Translations under genes and position numbers: made by a program
Notes under the pieces: generated by a model
What the model was told of the DNA's origin: nothing
The model's database searches: none
What the model saw: the letters and a program-made list of their open reading frames with translations, nothing else
In this document: positions 1 through 7,373 of the stretch, one piece after another
How positions within the stretch are numbered: the stretch's first letter is position 1
How the letters are laid out: every line of letters starts with the position of its first letter
Assembly: GCA_016794985.1 (NCBI GenBank)
Contig: JAEUIQ010000021.1
Coordinates: 124,001-188,000 of the forward strand
Direction of reading: 5' to 3'
Length of the DNA: 64,000 bases
Origin: Planctomycetaceae bacterium
GTDB lineage: Bacteria > Planctomycetota > Planctomycetia > Pirellulales > Pirellulaceae

Positions 1-1421
1 AATTCCCAGGGAAAGTCTTTCGGCAAGTCGAGAGTTTTCGCGTCGACCGGTTGCCGGCAACTGCGACAAAGGCGACGAACAAGTCGTTGGGCCATCACTG
101 CCTCGACGGTACTCGCGACCAAGAAAGGTTCCACGCCCATATCCGTCATCCGAGTAAACGCACCGGCAGCATCATTGGTGTGAAGCGTGCTAAAGACCAA
201 GTGACCCGTCAAGGAAGCTTGAATGGCGTTTTCAGCCGTTTCAAAGTCACGAATTTCACCCACCAGAACGACGTCTGGGTCATGACGAAGAATGCTTCGC
301 AAGGAATGCGCGAAGGTTAGGCCAATCTTGGGATGCACCTGAATCTGATTGATACCAGCCAACTGATACTCGACTGGATCTTCGGTGGTAATGATCTTGA
401 TGTCGGGCTGATTGATCTCGACCAATGCACTGTAAAGAGTCGTTGTCTTTCCGGACCCCGTCGGACCAGTGACCAAAATGATTCCGTGCGGCAGCGAAAT
501 CAGTTCTTTGAAGACATTGTATTGTTCCGGGTCCATGCCAATCTTTTGGAGTTCAAAGACCATACTGCCTTTGTCCAAGATACGCATCACCAAACCTTCG
601 CCGTGAATCATCGGGATCACCGACAAGCGAACATCAATTTCGCGGCCTTTGACTTTCAATTTGATTCGACCGTCTTGCGGCAATCGTTTCTCGGCAATAT
701 TCAATCTCGCCATGATTTTCAAACGACTAATGATGGCTGATTGAAATTGGTGAATTTCCGGCGGCAAGGGCTGAGTCTGCAAGAGGCCGTCGATGCGATA
801 TCTGACCTCCAAACCGTGCGCTTGGCTTTCAATATGCACGTCCGAGGCCCGCATTTCCACGGCTTCCAACAGCAATTCGTTCACCAAGCGAACGACGGAA
901 GCTTCTTGAACCATCTCCGAAAGTTCCGAGCCATCCGTCTCTAGCTCTTCGAGAAGTTCTACATCATCGTTTTTCTTTTGCGTCACCAACGAATCAATCG
1001 TCTCACTGCCCACGCCTAAATGAGTCTTGATTAACTTGGCGATCTCGACACGTTCGGCTAGAACCGGTTCGACAATCCACCCGGTTGCCGCGCCAATCGC
1101 ATCTATCGAATAGATGTCAAAAGGATCGCTGGTCGCGACATAGACCGTTTCGCCCCGTCGATACATGGGGAACAGCATGTGGCGATGAATCAGTTTCTGA
1201 GGAACCTGCTTGAGTAGACTTAAGTCCAATTCCGCAGTGGCGACATCCAAGAACTCCATTCCAACTTGCTTGCCCAAAGCCGCCAAAGCTTGGCTTTCGG
1301 AAACAATACCTTGTTCGACTAATCTTCGCCAATGGCCGCCCTCCGGTGTGTCGCTCTTCAACTGCATCACATCGCGATGCTGGATCAGGCCTTGGTCCAG
1401 CAGAATATTGACAGCATTCAT
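1..1421 (-). CDS. GspE/PilB-family type II secretion / type IV pilus ATPase (partial, 3' end outside window)
   Basis: This is a cytoplasmic hexameric ATPase that powers type II secretion or type IV pilus assembly. The reading frame is open from ATG 1421 to the left edge (473 codons) and lacks its C-terminus. An N-terminal MshEN-like domain (MNAVNILLDQGL...) is followed by the Walker A motif GPTGSGKTTT at about residues 319-328. Downstream come an Asp-box/Walker B region (HDPDVVLVGEIRD) and the His-box (FSTLHTND). Near the left edge a CRSC pair belongs to the C-terminal zinc-binding module of GspE/PilB. ATG 1421 has GGAAAG about 6 nt upstream. An in-frame TTG at 1439 is the alternative, and a TGA lies further upstream. 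No other secretion genes are visible in the window, so GspE and PilB cannot be told apart. Confidence 0.93.
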   Translation of the reverse strand, partial: MNAVNILLDQGLIQHRDVMQLKSDTPEGGHWRRLVEQGIVSESQALAALGKQVGMEFLDVATAELDLSLLKQVPQKLIHRHMLFPMYRRGETVYVATSDPFDIYSIDAIGAATGWIVEPVLAERVEIAKLIKTHLGVGSETIDSLVTQKKNDDVELLEELETDGSELSEMVQEASVVRLVNELLLEAVEMRASDVHIESQAHGLEVRYRIDGLLQTQPLPPEIHQFQSAIISRLKIMARLNIAEKRLPQDGRIKLKVKGREIDVRLSVIPMIHGEGLVMRILDKGSMVFELQKIGMDPEQYNVFKELISLPHGIILVTGPTGSGKTTTLYSALVEINQPDIKIITTEDPVEYQLAGINQIQVHPKIGLTFAHSLRSILRHDPDVVLVGEIRDFETAENAIQASLTGHLVFSTLHTNDAAGAFTRMTDMGVEPFLVASTVEAVMAQRLVRRLCRSCRQPVDAKTLDLPKDFPWE

Positions 1422-1490
1422 CGAGGGCTTTCCATCCAAGTGCTTGAGGGCTCTTCAAGTTCTCTAATCGTCACGGTGACTAACGGGACG

Positions 1491-1544
1491 AAAAAAGGGA
1501 GGCTTCCAACCAGCTACTATTGTAGTTGGGCAGAGAGCACTCCC
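1491..1544 (-). terminator. Rho-independent terminator after the LTXXQ-like gene
   Basis: On the minus strand GGGAG (1544-1540) pairs with CTCCC (1501-1497). An inner hairpin pairs CCAA with TTGG and CTAC with GTAG. A run of six T follows at 1496-1491. It separates the gene at 1606-2328 from the GspE-like gene. Confidence 0.6.
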
Positions 1545-1605
1545 TAGTCCGTTCTTTTGCCAAAACCGGGTCGCCCCAACCCGACAATCGCCACAATCGC
1601 TATCT

Positions 1606-2328
1606 TTAGAAGTCGAGCGGACGCTGACCTCGACCTTGCTCGCCACGGCCGCCACCTTCGCCACGGCCCCCGCGACCACCGCCGAAGTTGAATTCAGGAA
1701 CTTCCGTCTTCATCCATTCCTTGAGTTTCTCTTGGGCTTCTTTTGGTAGCAAGGCAATGATTCGCTCGTTGTAACGCTCGCGAATCTTGGCGATTTCTTC
1801 TTCCTGTTTCGCTTGCAACTCTTCCGCTTGTTCTTTGAGCTTTTCAACTTCAGAATCGCTCAAACCCAGCTCTTTAATCAGTGCAGGATTGTTCAAAACG
1901 CCATTAGCTCCACCACCACGTTGCATGGTCATGCTCGCGGTCATTGCAGCCAATTGTTCACGCTGATGCTTGAGCAATACGCCATCGATCTCTTTCTGAA
2001 CTCGGCCCATTACTTCTTGCATCTTTTCGCGAGCATCGCCGCCGCCACCGCCACGGAACATCTCTTGCATTTCATCCCGCATGTCAGCTTGGAGATCTTC
2101 CAACCGCTGGATTTGATCGTCCGATAGTTCCAATTGCTCGCGAACTTGTGGGTTCATCAGCAACATGGCTGTCCCGCCGCCGCCCATCATTCCACCCATC
2201 ATCCCGCCCCGACCACCACCAGGCCCCCCTCCCGGACCGCCCCGACCCGGCTGAGCCAAGGCCGAATCCACACCAGCCGAAAACATCAAGCCCGCCACCA
2301 AAAGGGTTACTCCCAACCACCGCGACAT
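1606..2328 (-). CDS. Secreted Gly/Arg-rich LTXXQ (Spy/CpxP)-like protein
   Basis: A 240-residue exported protein. Residues 1-25 form a signal peptide ending in a SALAQ-type cleavage site. A very Gly/Met-rich stretch (about 26-53) follows, then a helical, Glu/Gln/Lys-rich core with the repeated signature QLELSDDQIQRLEDL (about 65-80) and KELGLSDSEVEKLKEQ. These resemble the LTXXQ helices of Spy/CpxP periplasmic chaperones. The C-terminus is again Gly/Arg-rich. The start is well supported by AAGGAG 7 nt upstream of ATG 2328. Such proteins are common in planctomycetes. A periplasmic chaperone or stress role is inferred from fold resemblance only. Confidence 0.8.
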   Translation of the reverse strand: MSRWLGVTLLVAGLMFSAGVDSALAQPGRGGPGGGPGGGRGGMMGGMMGGGGTAMLLMNPQVREQLELSDDQIQRLEDLQADMRDEMQEMFRGGGGGDAREKMQEVMGRVQKEIDGVLLKHQREQLAAMTASMTMQRGGGANGVLNNPALIKELGLSDSEVEKLKEQAEELQAKQEEEIAKIRERYNERIIALLPKEAQEKLKEWMKTEVPEFNFGGGRGGRGEGGGRGEQGRGQRPLDF

Positions 2329-2636
2329 ATATTGCTCCTTAGACGCAATTCCGAAACAGACGTTTTACAGGGCCAACGCTCGGCCGAAATTGGGAACGCC
2401 TGCGGTTCTTTAACCCGATCCAGGAAAAAAAGTTGCATTTTTTTTCGCGAGTGTGCAAGATTTCCAACCTTTGCCTTGCGGCTGAAGGTGGCATTTTGGG
2501 GGGAATGGACGGAACTGGACCGCGCCAATGCCCCCAGTCCCCTTCGAAGGAGCTCCCTTGTTCGCCAAACTAAAGAACCGACGGCGATCCTGCATCGCCC
2601 TGCCGCGTGAACCGTTACTATTTTGGAGCCGAACCC

Positions 2637-3134
2637 GTGCCGCAAAAGACCTTCGCTGTGGACCTCTGCAAGCAGCAATTGACCTTTAGTGCTGCCCATT
2701 TCATTACCTTTGCCGGCTCCATCTGCGAGAGGTTGCATGGTCATAATTACGGGGTCAGCTGCCGAGTTGAAGGACCGTTAGACGTCAATCGGTACGTGAT
2801 TGACTTTATCGCGCTTCGCGATCAGCTGATGCGGATTTCGCAGCGACTCGACCACCATGTCCTGTTGCCAACCGGGCATCCTCAGATTCATGTTTACCAC
2901 GACCAAGGGCCTCAAGAAGTCATCGCAACTTACGAAAAACGACGTTGGGTTTTCCCCGCCGAAGACTGTGTGCTCTTGCCCGTTACAAATACCACGGCCG
3001 AAGAAATCGCCAGCTACTTCGTCGACGAACTCCTTGGCTCTCTGGGCGAACACTTGCGTTCCGAACACACGTCGCTGACAGTGCGAATTGATGAAAACCA
3101 AGGCCAATGGGGCGAGTGCCGCTGGCAGGCGTAG
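2637..3134 (+). CDS. queD: 6-pyruvoyl-tetrahydropterin synthase / 6-carboxytetrahydropterin synthase family (QueD-like)
   Basis: This zinc enzyme family converts dihydroneopterin triphosphate to 6-carboxytetrahydropterin (queuosine pathway) or 6-pyruvoyl-tetrahydropterin. Zinc ligands are visible: His in FSAAHF (residue 21) and the pair in HGHNYG (34 and 36). The catalytic Cys (30) lies just before HGH, as in QueD. The C-terminus has a conserved Glu region (RIDENQGQWGEC). An insertion of about 30 residues in the middle makes it longer (165 aa) than E. coli QueD. The start at GTG 2637 is preferred because GGAG lies 8 nt upstream; a longer version from GTG 2607 (175 aa) has no visible ribosome binding site. 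Its stop is 3 nt from the convergent stop of fhs. No other queuosine gene is in the window, so the physiological product is not fixed. Confidence 0.9.
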   Translation: MPQKTFAVDLCKQQLTFSAAHFITFAGSICERLHGHNYGVSCRVEGPLDVNRYVIDFIALRDQLMRISQRLDHHVLLPTGHPQIHVYHDQGPQEVIATYEKRRWVFPAEDCVLLPVTNTTAEEIASYFVDELLGSLGEHLRSEHTSLTVRIDENQGQWGECRWQA

Positions 3135-3137
3135 GCT

Positions 3138-4808
3138 CTAAAACAATCCGCTGATTTGACCCTTGTCGTCAATATCGATGCTCTCGGCGGCCGGGGTCGC
3201 TGGCAATCCCGGCATTCGCATCATTTGTCCTGTAATAGGGACCAAGAAGCCCGCTCCAGCTGCGATCTCCATCTCCCGCACCGTAACTCGGAACCCCGTC
3301 GGTCGGCCAATTTTTTCGGGATCGTCAGACAGAGACTTCTGAGTCTTTGCCATGCAGATCGGCAAGGCAGCCAACCCAAGCGTATTCGCCTTCTTGATGT
3401 CCGCTTCGGCTTGGGCTGTATAATCCACTCCATCCGCTCCATAAATCTGACGGCAAATGGTTTCGATCTTGGTCTTGATTGGCTGATCCCAGGCATAAAG
3501 CGGATGGAACTTGGAGGAGGAAGCATCGAGCGTGGCACTAACTTGACGCGCCAATTGTTCCGCGCCTGCACCTCCAGAACCCCAAACATCGGCCACTTCG
3601 GCAACAAATCCGCGATCCCTGCAAAAGCTTTGCACACAGGCAATTTCTTCCGTCGTATCGGTAGTGAATTTGTTGATCGCGACGACGGCCGGAATTCCAT
3701 ACTTGGACGAATTCTCGAGATGTTTTTCCAAATTGCACAAGCCGTTTTGAACCGCCGACAAGTTGGCGGTCGTTAGATCTTTCAACGACGCTCCGCCGTG
3801 ATACTTCAGGGCCCGGATCGTCGCAACCAACACCAGGATTCGCGGCGCCAGACCGGAGCTGACACACTTGATGTCCATGAATTTTTCCGCACCCAAGTCC
3901 GATCCAAAGCCGGCCTCGGTCACCACATACGGCGCCAAACTCAAGCCCATTTTTGTTGCCAAGACCGTATTGGTCCCCTGAGCAATATTCGCGAAGGGCC
4001 CACCGTGAATGATCGCAGGCTGCCCCTCAATCGTTTGAACCAAATTCGGCTTGATCGCGTCCTTAAGCAGCGTCGCCATGGCCCCGGCTGCCTTTAGGTC
4101 GCGCGCGTAACGCGGCTCTTTATTGAAACTCATTCCAATAAAGATATTGCCGAGCCTTCGCTTTAAATCAACGGGATCGTTCGACAAGCAGAGGATCGCC
4201 ATGATTTCGGAAGCGGCCGTGATGTCGAACCCTGTCTCTCGTGGTACTCCTTCGCTGGTTCCACCCAACCCGATGACGACTTTTCGCAGCGCCCGATCGT
4301 TCATGTCCATGACCCGCTTCCAGGTCACGGTGCGAGGGTCCAGTGCCAGGCGGCGTTCTTTGCTCTGAAGTTCGTTGTCGATAAGGGCCGCCAATAAGTT
4401 GTGGGCCTTTTCAATAGCGGAAAAATCGCCGGTGAAATGCAAGTTGATATCTTCCATCGGGAGAACCTGCGACCATCCGCCTCCGGTTGCACCGCCCTTG
4501 ATCCCAAAGACCGGACCAAGCGATGGTTCACGCAGCACGACAATGGTTTTCCGCCCGATCCGATTCAGTCCTTGGCTCAAACCCACCGACATCGTCGTCT
4601 TGCCTTCGCCAGCTGGAGTCGGTGAGATCGCCGAAACCAGGATTAAACTGCTTTGAGCGATTCGCTCGGATTGGATCAAATCGAGTGGCAACTTTGCTTT
4701 GTATTTTCCATATAGCTCCAATCGATCCGCATCGATCCCAATCTGAGCGGCGATTTCAGTGATCGGACGCAGGGGCACTTGTCGAGCGATTTCCAAGTCG
4801 GTTGGCAT
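3138..4808 (-). CDS. fhs: Formate--tetrahydrofolate ligase
   Basis: Catalyses ATP-dependent formation of 10-formyl-THF from formate and THF in the cytoplasm, feeding one-carbon metabolism. The 556-residue length is normal for the family. The ATP-binding loop TPAGEGKTTMSVGL is near residue 65, followed by GPVFGIKGGATGGG and the fold-typical LHFTGDFSAI. The start is ATG 4808 (MPTDLEIARQ). The frame stays open to 4889, but the extra 27 residues are not family-like. The carboxyltransferase gene ends 81 nt upstream on the same strand, so co-transcription is possible. Confidence 0.97.
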   Translation of the reverse strand: MPTDLEIARQVPLRPITEIAAQIGIDADRLELYGKYKAKLPLDLIQSERIAQSSLILVSAISPTPAGEGKTTMSVGLSQGLNRIGRKTIVVLREPSLGPVFGIKGGATGGGWSQVLPMEDINLHFTGDFSAIEKAHNLLAALIDNELQSKERRLALDPRTVTWKRVMDMNDRALRKVVIGLGGTSEGVPRETGFDITAASEIMAILCLSNDPVDLKRRLGNIFIGMSFNKEPRYARDLKAAGAMATLLKDAIKPNLVQTIEGQPAIIHGGPFANIAQGTNTVLATKMGLSLAPYVVTEAGFGSDLGAEKFMDIKCVSSGLAPRILVLVATIRALKYHGGASLKDLTTANLSAVQNGLCNLEKHLENSSKYGIPAVVAINKFTTDTTEEIACVQSFCRDRGFVAEVADVWGSGGAGAEQLARQVSATLDASSSKFHPLYAWDQPIKTKIETICRQIYGADGVDYTAQAEADIKKANTLGLAALPICMAKTQKSLSDDPEKIGRPTGFRVTVREMEIAAGAGFLVPITGQMMRMPGLPATPAAESIDIDDKGQISGLF

Positions 4809-4889
4809 AGCAAATCCAAAGTTGGTTCTGAGTGAAAGAAGCAGACGACAAAAAATACAGGCGAGGTTGAAACTGGGAATCGGCTCCAA

Positions 4890-6488
4890 TTAAACCTGAA
4901 GCACACCCGTCCGAAACGGCTCCGCGGAGGCATGCCGAGTCACAATTTCCAGGCAGCGAATCAAACGCTCCCGAGTTTGATCTGGTTCAATGATGTCGTC
5001 AACCCACAATCGAGCCGCGGCGTAACGGATGTCCGTCGAGTCATCGTACGATTTCGTTACCGCAGAACGAAGCTGCTCCATTTCTGCCGGGTCGGGTTCC
5101 TTGCCAACGCGTTTCAGGGCGGCCACATTGATATCCAACAGCGTCGCAGCCGCTTGTTTGCCGCCCATCACAGCGTATTTGGCGTTTGGCCAACCAAAGA
5201 TAAAGCGGGGGTCGAATGCCTTGCCGCACATCCCGTAATTGCCTGCTCCGTAACTGCCGCCGATGATCACCGTCAATTTGGGAACTCGCGAATTCGAAAT
5301 AACATTGACGAGCTTCGCGCCCGCTCGAATAATCCCAGCATGCTCGCTGTCGCGTCCCACCATGAAGCCCATCACGTCCTGCAAAAACAAGATCGGCGTC
5401 CAAGTTTGATTGCAGTCCATGATAAAGCGAGCCGCTTTGTCCGCGCTATCGTGATAGATTACTCCGCCGAACTGCATGCCCTCTTTAGGGCTTTGAACCG
5501 GATGTCGTTGGTTGGCTACAATGCCAATTGGAAACCCACCCAATCGAGCGAGCCCGCAGACGATCGTTTGTCCAAACGCGGCTTTGTATTCGATAAATGA
5601 GTCTTGATCAACAAGTCCTCGGATCACGTCGCGGACCTCAAACGTCTTCCCAGCGAGGGCCGGGACAATTTGCGTCAACGAAGGTCCTGCCGCCGGCTCG
5701 CCGGGGGTACTTCGCTGAAATTCTTGGGCACGTGCGTCTCGTGGCAGATGCTCGATCAGTTGACGCAATCGCTCAATCGCTGCTGCGTCGTCGGGCTCGT
5801 GAAAGTCAATCGTTCCACTAATGGACGCATGCATGCGAGCACCGCCGAGTTCCTCATGTGAGACTTCTTGGCCGATCGCGCTTTTGACCAACGCGGGCCC
5901 GGCCAAGTAGAGTCCACTGCCTTCGGTCATAATCAGCTTGTCGCACAAGACGGGCAGATAACCCCCGCCCGCAACGCAGTTGCCCATGATTGCCGCCAAT
6001 TGCGGTATCCCTAAAGCACTGATGACGGCATTGTTGCGAAAGATCCTGCCAAAGTCATCTTCATCTGGGAAAATCTCATCTTGCAACGGGAGAAACACTC
6101 CCGCGGAATCGACCAAATAAACCAAAGGCAAACGATTCTGCAGCGCAATTCGCTGAGCCCGCAAGACTTTCTTACAAGTCATCGGAAAAAATGCACCGGC
6201 CTTGATCGTCGCATCGTTGGCGATCACCATGACCGCCCGGCCACACACGGTAGCAATGCCACAAACCACCGCGGCACCGTCGCATCCGCCATGTTCGGTA
6301 TACATGCTCCACGCGGCCCAATGACCAATATCCAAGAACAAGGTCTCTTGGTCAGATAGCAATTGAATTCGCTCGCGCGCGGTCAGACGATTCTTCTCAT
6401 GTTGCCGCTGAATCGCCTTGGGGCCGCCACCCAAGGCGATCGTCGTCCGCTGCTGCTGAAACGAACTCAAAATCCCTTCCCAACTCAT
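4890..6488 (-). CDS. Acyl-CoA carboxylase carboxyltransferase (beta) subunit, methylcrotonyl-CoA carboxylase-like
   Basis: This is the carboxyltransferase half of a biotin-dependent acyl-CoA carboxylase (532 aa), moving CO2 from carboxybiotin to an acyl-CoA. Crotonase-fold motifs typical of MCC/PCC beta chains are clear: VDSAGVFLPLQDEIFPDED, the oxyanion-hole GNCVAGGGYLP, and the C-terminal half GGSYGAGNYGMCGKAFDPRF. The pattern around LPLQDEIFPD favours methylcrotonyl-CoA-type enzymes, but substrate cannot be fixed by eye. No biotin carboxylase or biotin carrier gene is nearby, so its partner must be encoded elsewhere. Its ATG overlaps the TGA stop of the upstream redoxin gene by four bases (ATGA), which suggests translational coupling. 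Confidence 0.93.
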   Translation of the reverse strand: MSWEGILSSFQQQRTTIALGGGPKAIQRQHEKNRLTARERIQLLSDQETLFLDIGHWAAWSMYTEHGGCDGAAVVCGIATVCGRAVMVIANDATIKAGAFFPMTCKKVLRAQRIALQNRLPLVYLVDSAGVFLPLQDEIFPDEDDFGRIFRNNAVISALGIPQLAAIMGNCVAGGGYLPVLCDKLIMTEGSGLYLAGPALVKSAIGQEVSHEELGGARMHASISGTIDFHEPDDAAAIERLRQLIEHLPRDARAQEFQRSTPGEPAAGPSLTQIVPALAGKTFEVRDVIRGLVDQDSFIEYKAAFGQTIVCGLARLGGFPIGIVANQRHPVQSPKEGMQFGGVIYHDSADKAARFIMDCNQTWTPILFLQDVMGFMVGRDSEHAGIIRAGAKLVNVISNSRVPKLTVIIGGSYGAGNYGMCGKAFDPRFIFGWPNAKYAVMGGKQAAATLLDINVAALKRVGKEPDPAEMEQLRSAVTKSYDDSTDIRYAAARLWVDDIIEPDQTRERLIRCLEIVTRHASAEPFRTGVLQV

Positions 6489-7033
6489 GAATCAACTTTC
6501 TCTTCGATCTTCAACAGCCGCAACATGTCAGAAAGAAGCGGCCGATCTTCGGGTGAGCTGCTGTAGTGTGCCAATTGAACAATACCTTTCGGATCGATCA
6601 CGATGTCACCGCCCAACTGGAGGTAGTCATGATTGCTCGGAAGCTGTACCTTCCGTCGACTTTTGAACACCAGTTTCAAATAACCTCGTAACGATCTCCA
6701 GTTAATGATTTGTCCGACTTTGGCCCGTTCCATTCCAAACAAGCGATACAACGCCCGGTTCGGATCAGAAATCAACGGCCATTTTAACCCAGTTTCATCC
6801 CGATAGCGACGGACGTACTGCTCCTCCTCGAACGAAACAATGACAATCGAAACATTGTGCGACTTCCAGTCAATGGGTTGCAACTGCAACACGTGTTCGC
6901 GGCACATCAGTCAGGCGAGATGCCGATGAAACAACAGCCATAAATAGCCGCCATGAAAATCTTCGGGCCGAATCAAACGCCCATCGATGTCCGGCACAGA
7001 AAACGACGGGCACGGACGATGCAAAAATCCCAT
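6485..7033 (-). CDS. PRXL2 / selenoprotein-U-like redoxin with in-frame TGA (probable selenocysteine, UxxC active site)
   Basis: A 182-residue peroxiredoxin-like thioredoxin-fold protein (AhpC-TSA_2, the family that includes eukaryotic selenoprotein U) if TGA at 6913-6911 is read as selenocysteine (residue 41). Upstream of the TGA, residues 1-40 read as a normal redoxin N-terminus (PSFSVPDIDGRLIRPEDF, then YLWLLFHRHLA). Downstream it continues as U-L-M-C-R-E-H, which matches the CxxCRE active site of the family. The rest has EEEQYVRRYRDETGLKWP, DPNRALYRLFGM and GGDIVIDPKGIV, all in one unshifted frame. The start ATG 7033 has GAGAG about 9 nt upstream and lies 12 nt after the preceding gene. 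A conventional call would begin at ATG 6907 and lose the first active-site residue. Alternatives are a TGC-to-TGA nonsense mutation or a base-call error. No sel genes are in this window. Confidence 0.8.
6877..6890 (-). promoter_or_regulatory. Candidate bacterial SECIS hairpin downstream of the in-frame TGA
   Basis: On the minus strand GTTGC (6890-6886) and GCAAC (6881-6877) form a 5-bp stem closing the loop AGTT. The loop starts 25 nt after the TGA and has G among its first two bases, which fits the published geometry of bacterial SECIS elements. The stem is short, so this is suggestive only. Confidence 0.45.
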
Positions 7034-7045
7034 GAATTGTTGCTC

Positions 7046-7330
7046 TCAAGGCTTGTTCTGAGATCCCCGAGACCAGGTCGCGCGGACTCGTTCCAATAAA
7101 AAATCGAGGATCCAAAATTCGCCGACCAATAACAAAAACGGTGCGACCTGGCCGATCGCCATCAGGACTCGCTTGTCCTCCAACCAGGTGGGCCGATCCA
7201 TGACCCACCCCGACAGAAACAAGTCGACCACCCCACCGTTGATCGTGATCATGAAGACAATTCCGATACAGATCAAGAACAGCGAACCAAGCCCGTAATC
7301 CGTGTCTCCTCCATTCGAAGTTGGTCGCAT
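7046..7330 (-). CDS. Small two-helix membrane protein, unknown function
   Basis: A 94-residue protein with two hydrophobic segments (SLFLICIGIVFMITI and APFLLLVGEFWILDFLL) joined by a short polar loop, with a basic C-terminus. I do not recognise the family. The stop is 12 nt before the ATG of the selenoprotein-like redoxin and both lie on the same strand, so they are probably co-transcribed. A membrane partner of the redoxin is possible, but nothing in the sequence proves it. An in-frame TTG at 7336 could add two residues. Confidence 0.65.
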   Translation of the reverse strand: MRPTSNGGDTDYGLGSLFLICIGIVFMITINGGVVDLFLSGWVMDRPTWLEDKRVLMAIGQVAPFLLLVGEFWILDFLLERVRATWSRGSQNKP

Positions 7331-7373
7331 GTTCAATCCAATTGGTCTAGCAAGTTCGAGAATACGCCACGGA

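Noticed and set aside
4809-4889. Extended N-terminus of fhs from 4889
   Set aside because: The 27 extra residues do not look like formate-THF ligase; ATG 4808 gives the normal length.
6485-6907. 140-residue redoxin starting at ATG 6907
   Set aside because: It begins inside the active site (MCREH) and lacks the first 43 residues of the domain, which are encoded in the same frame upstream of the TGA.
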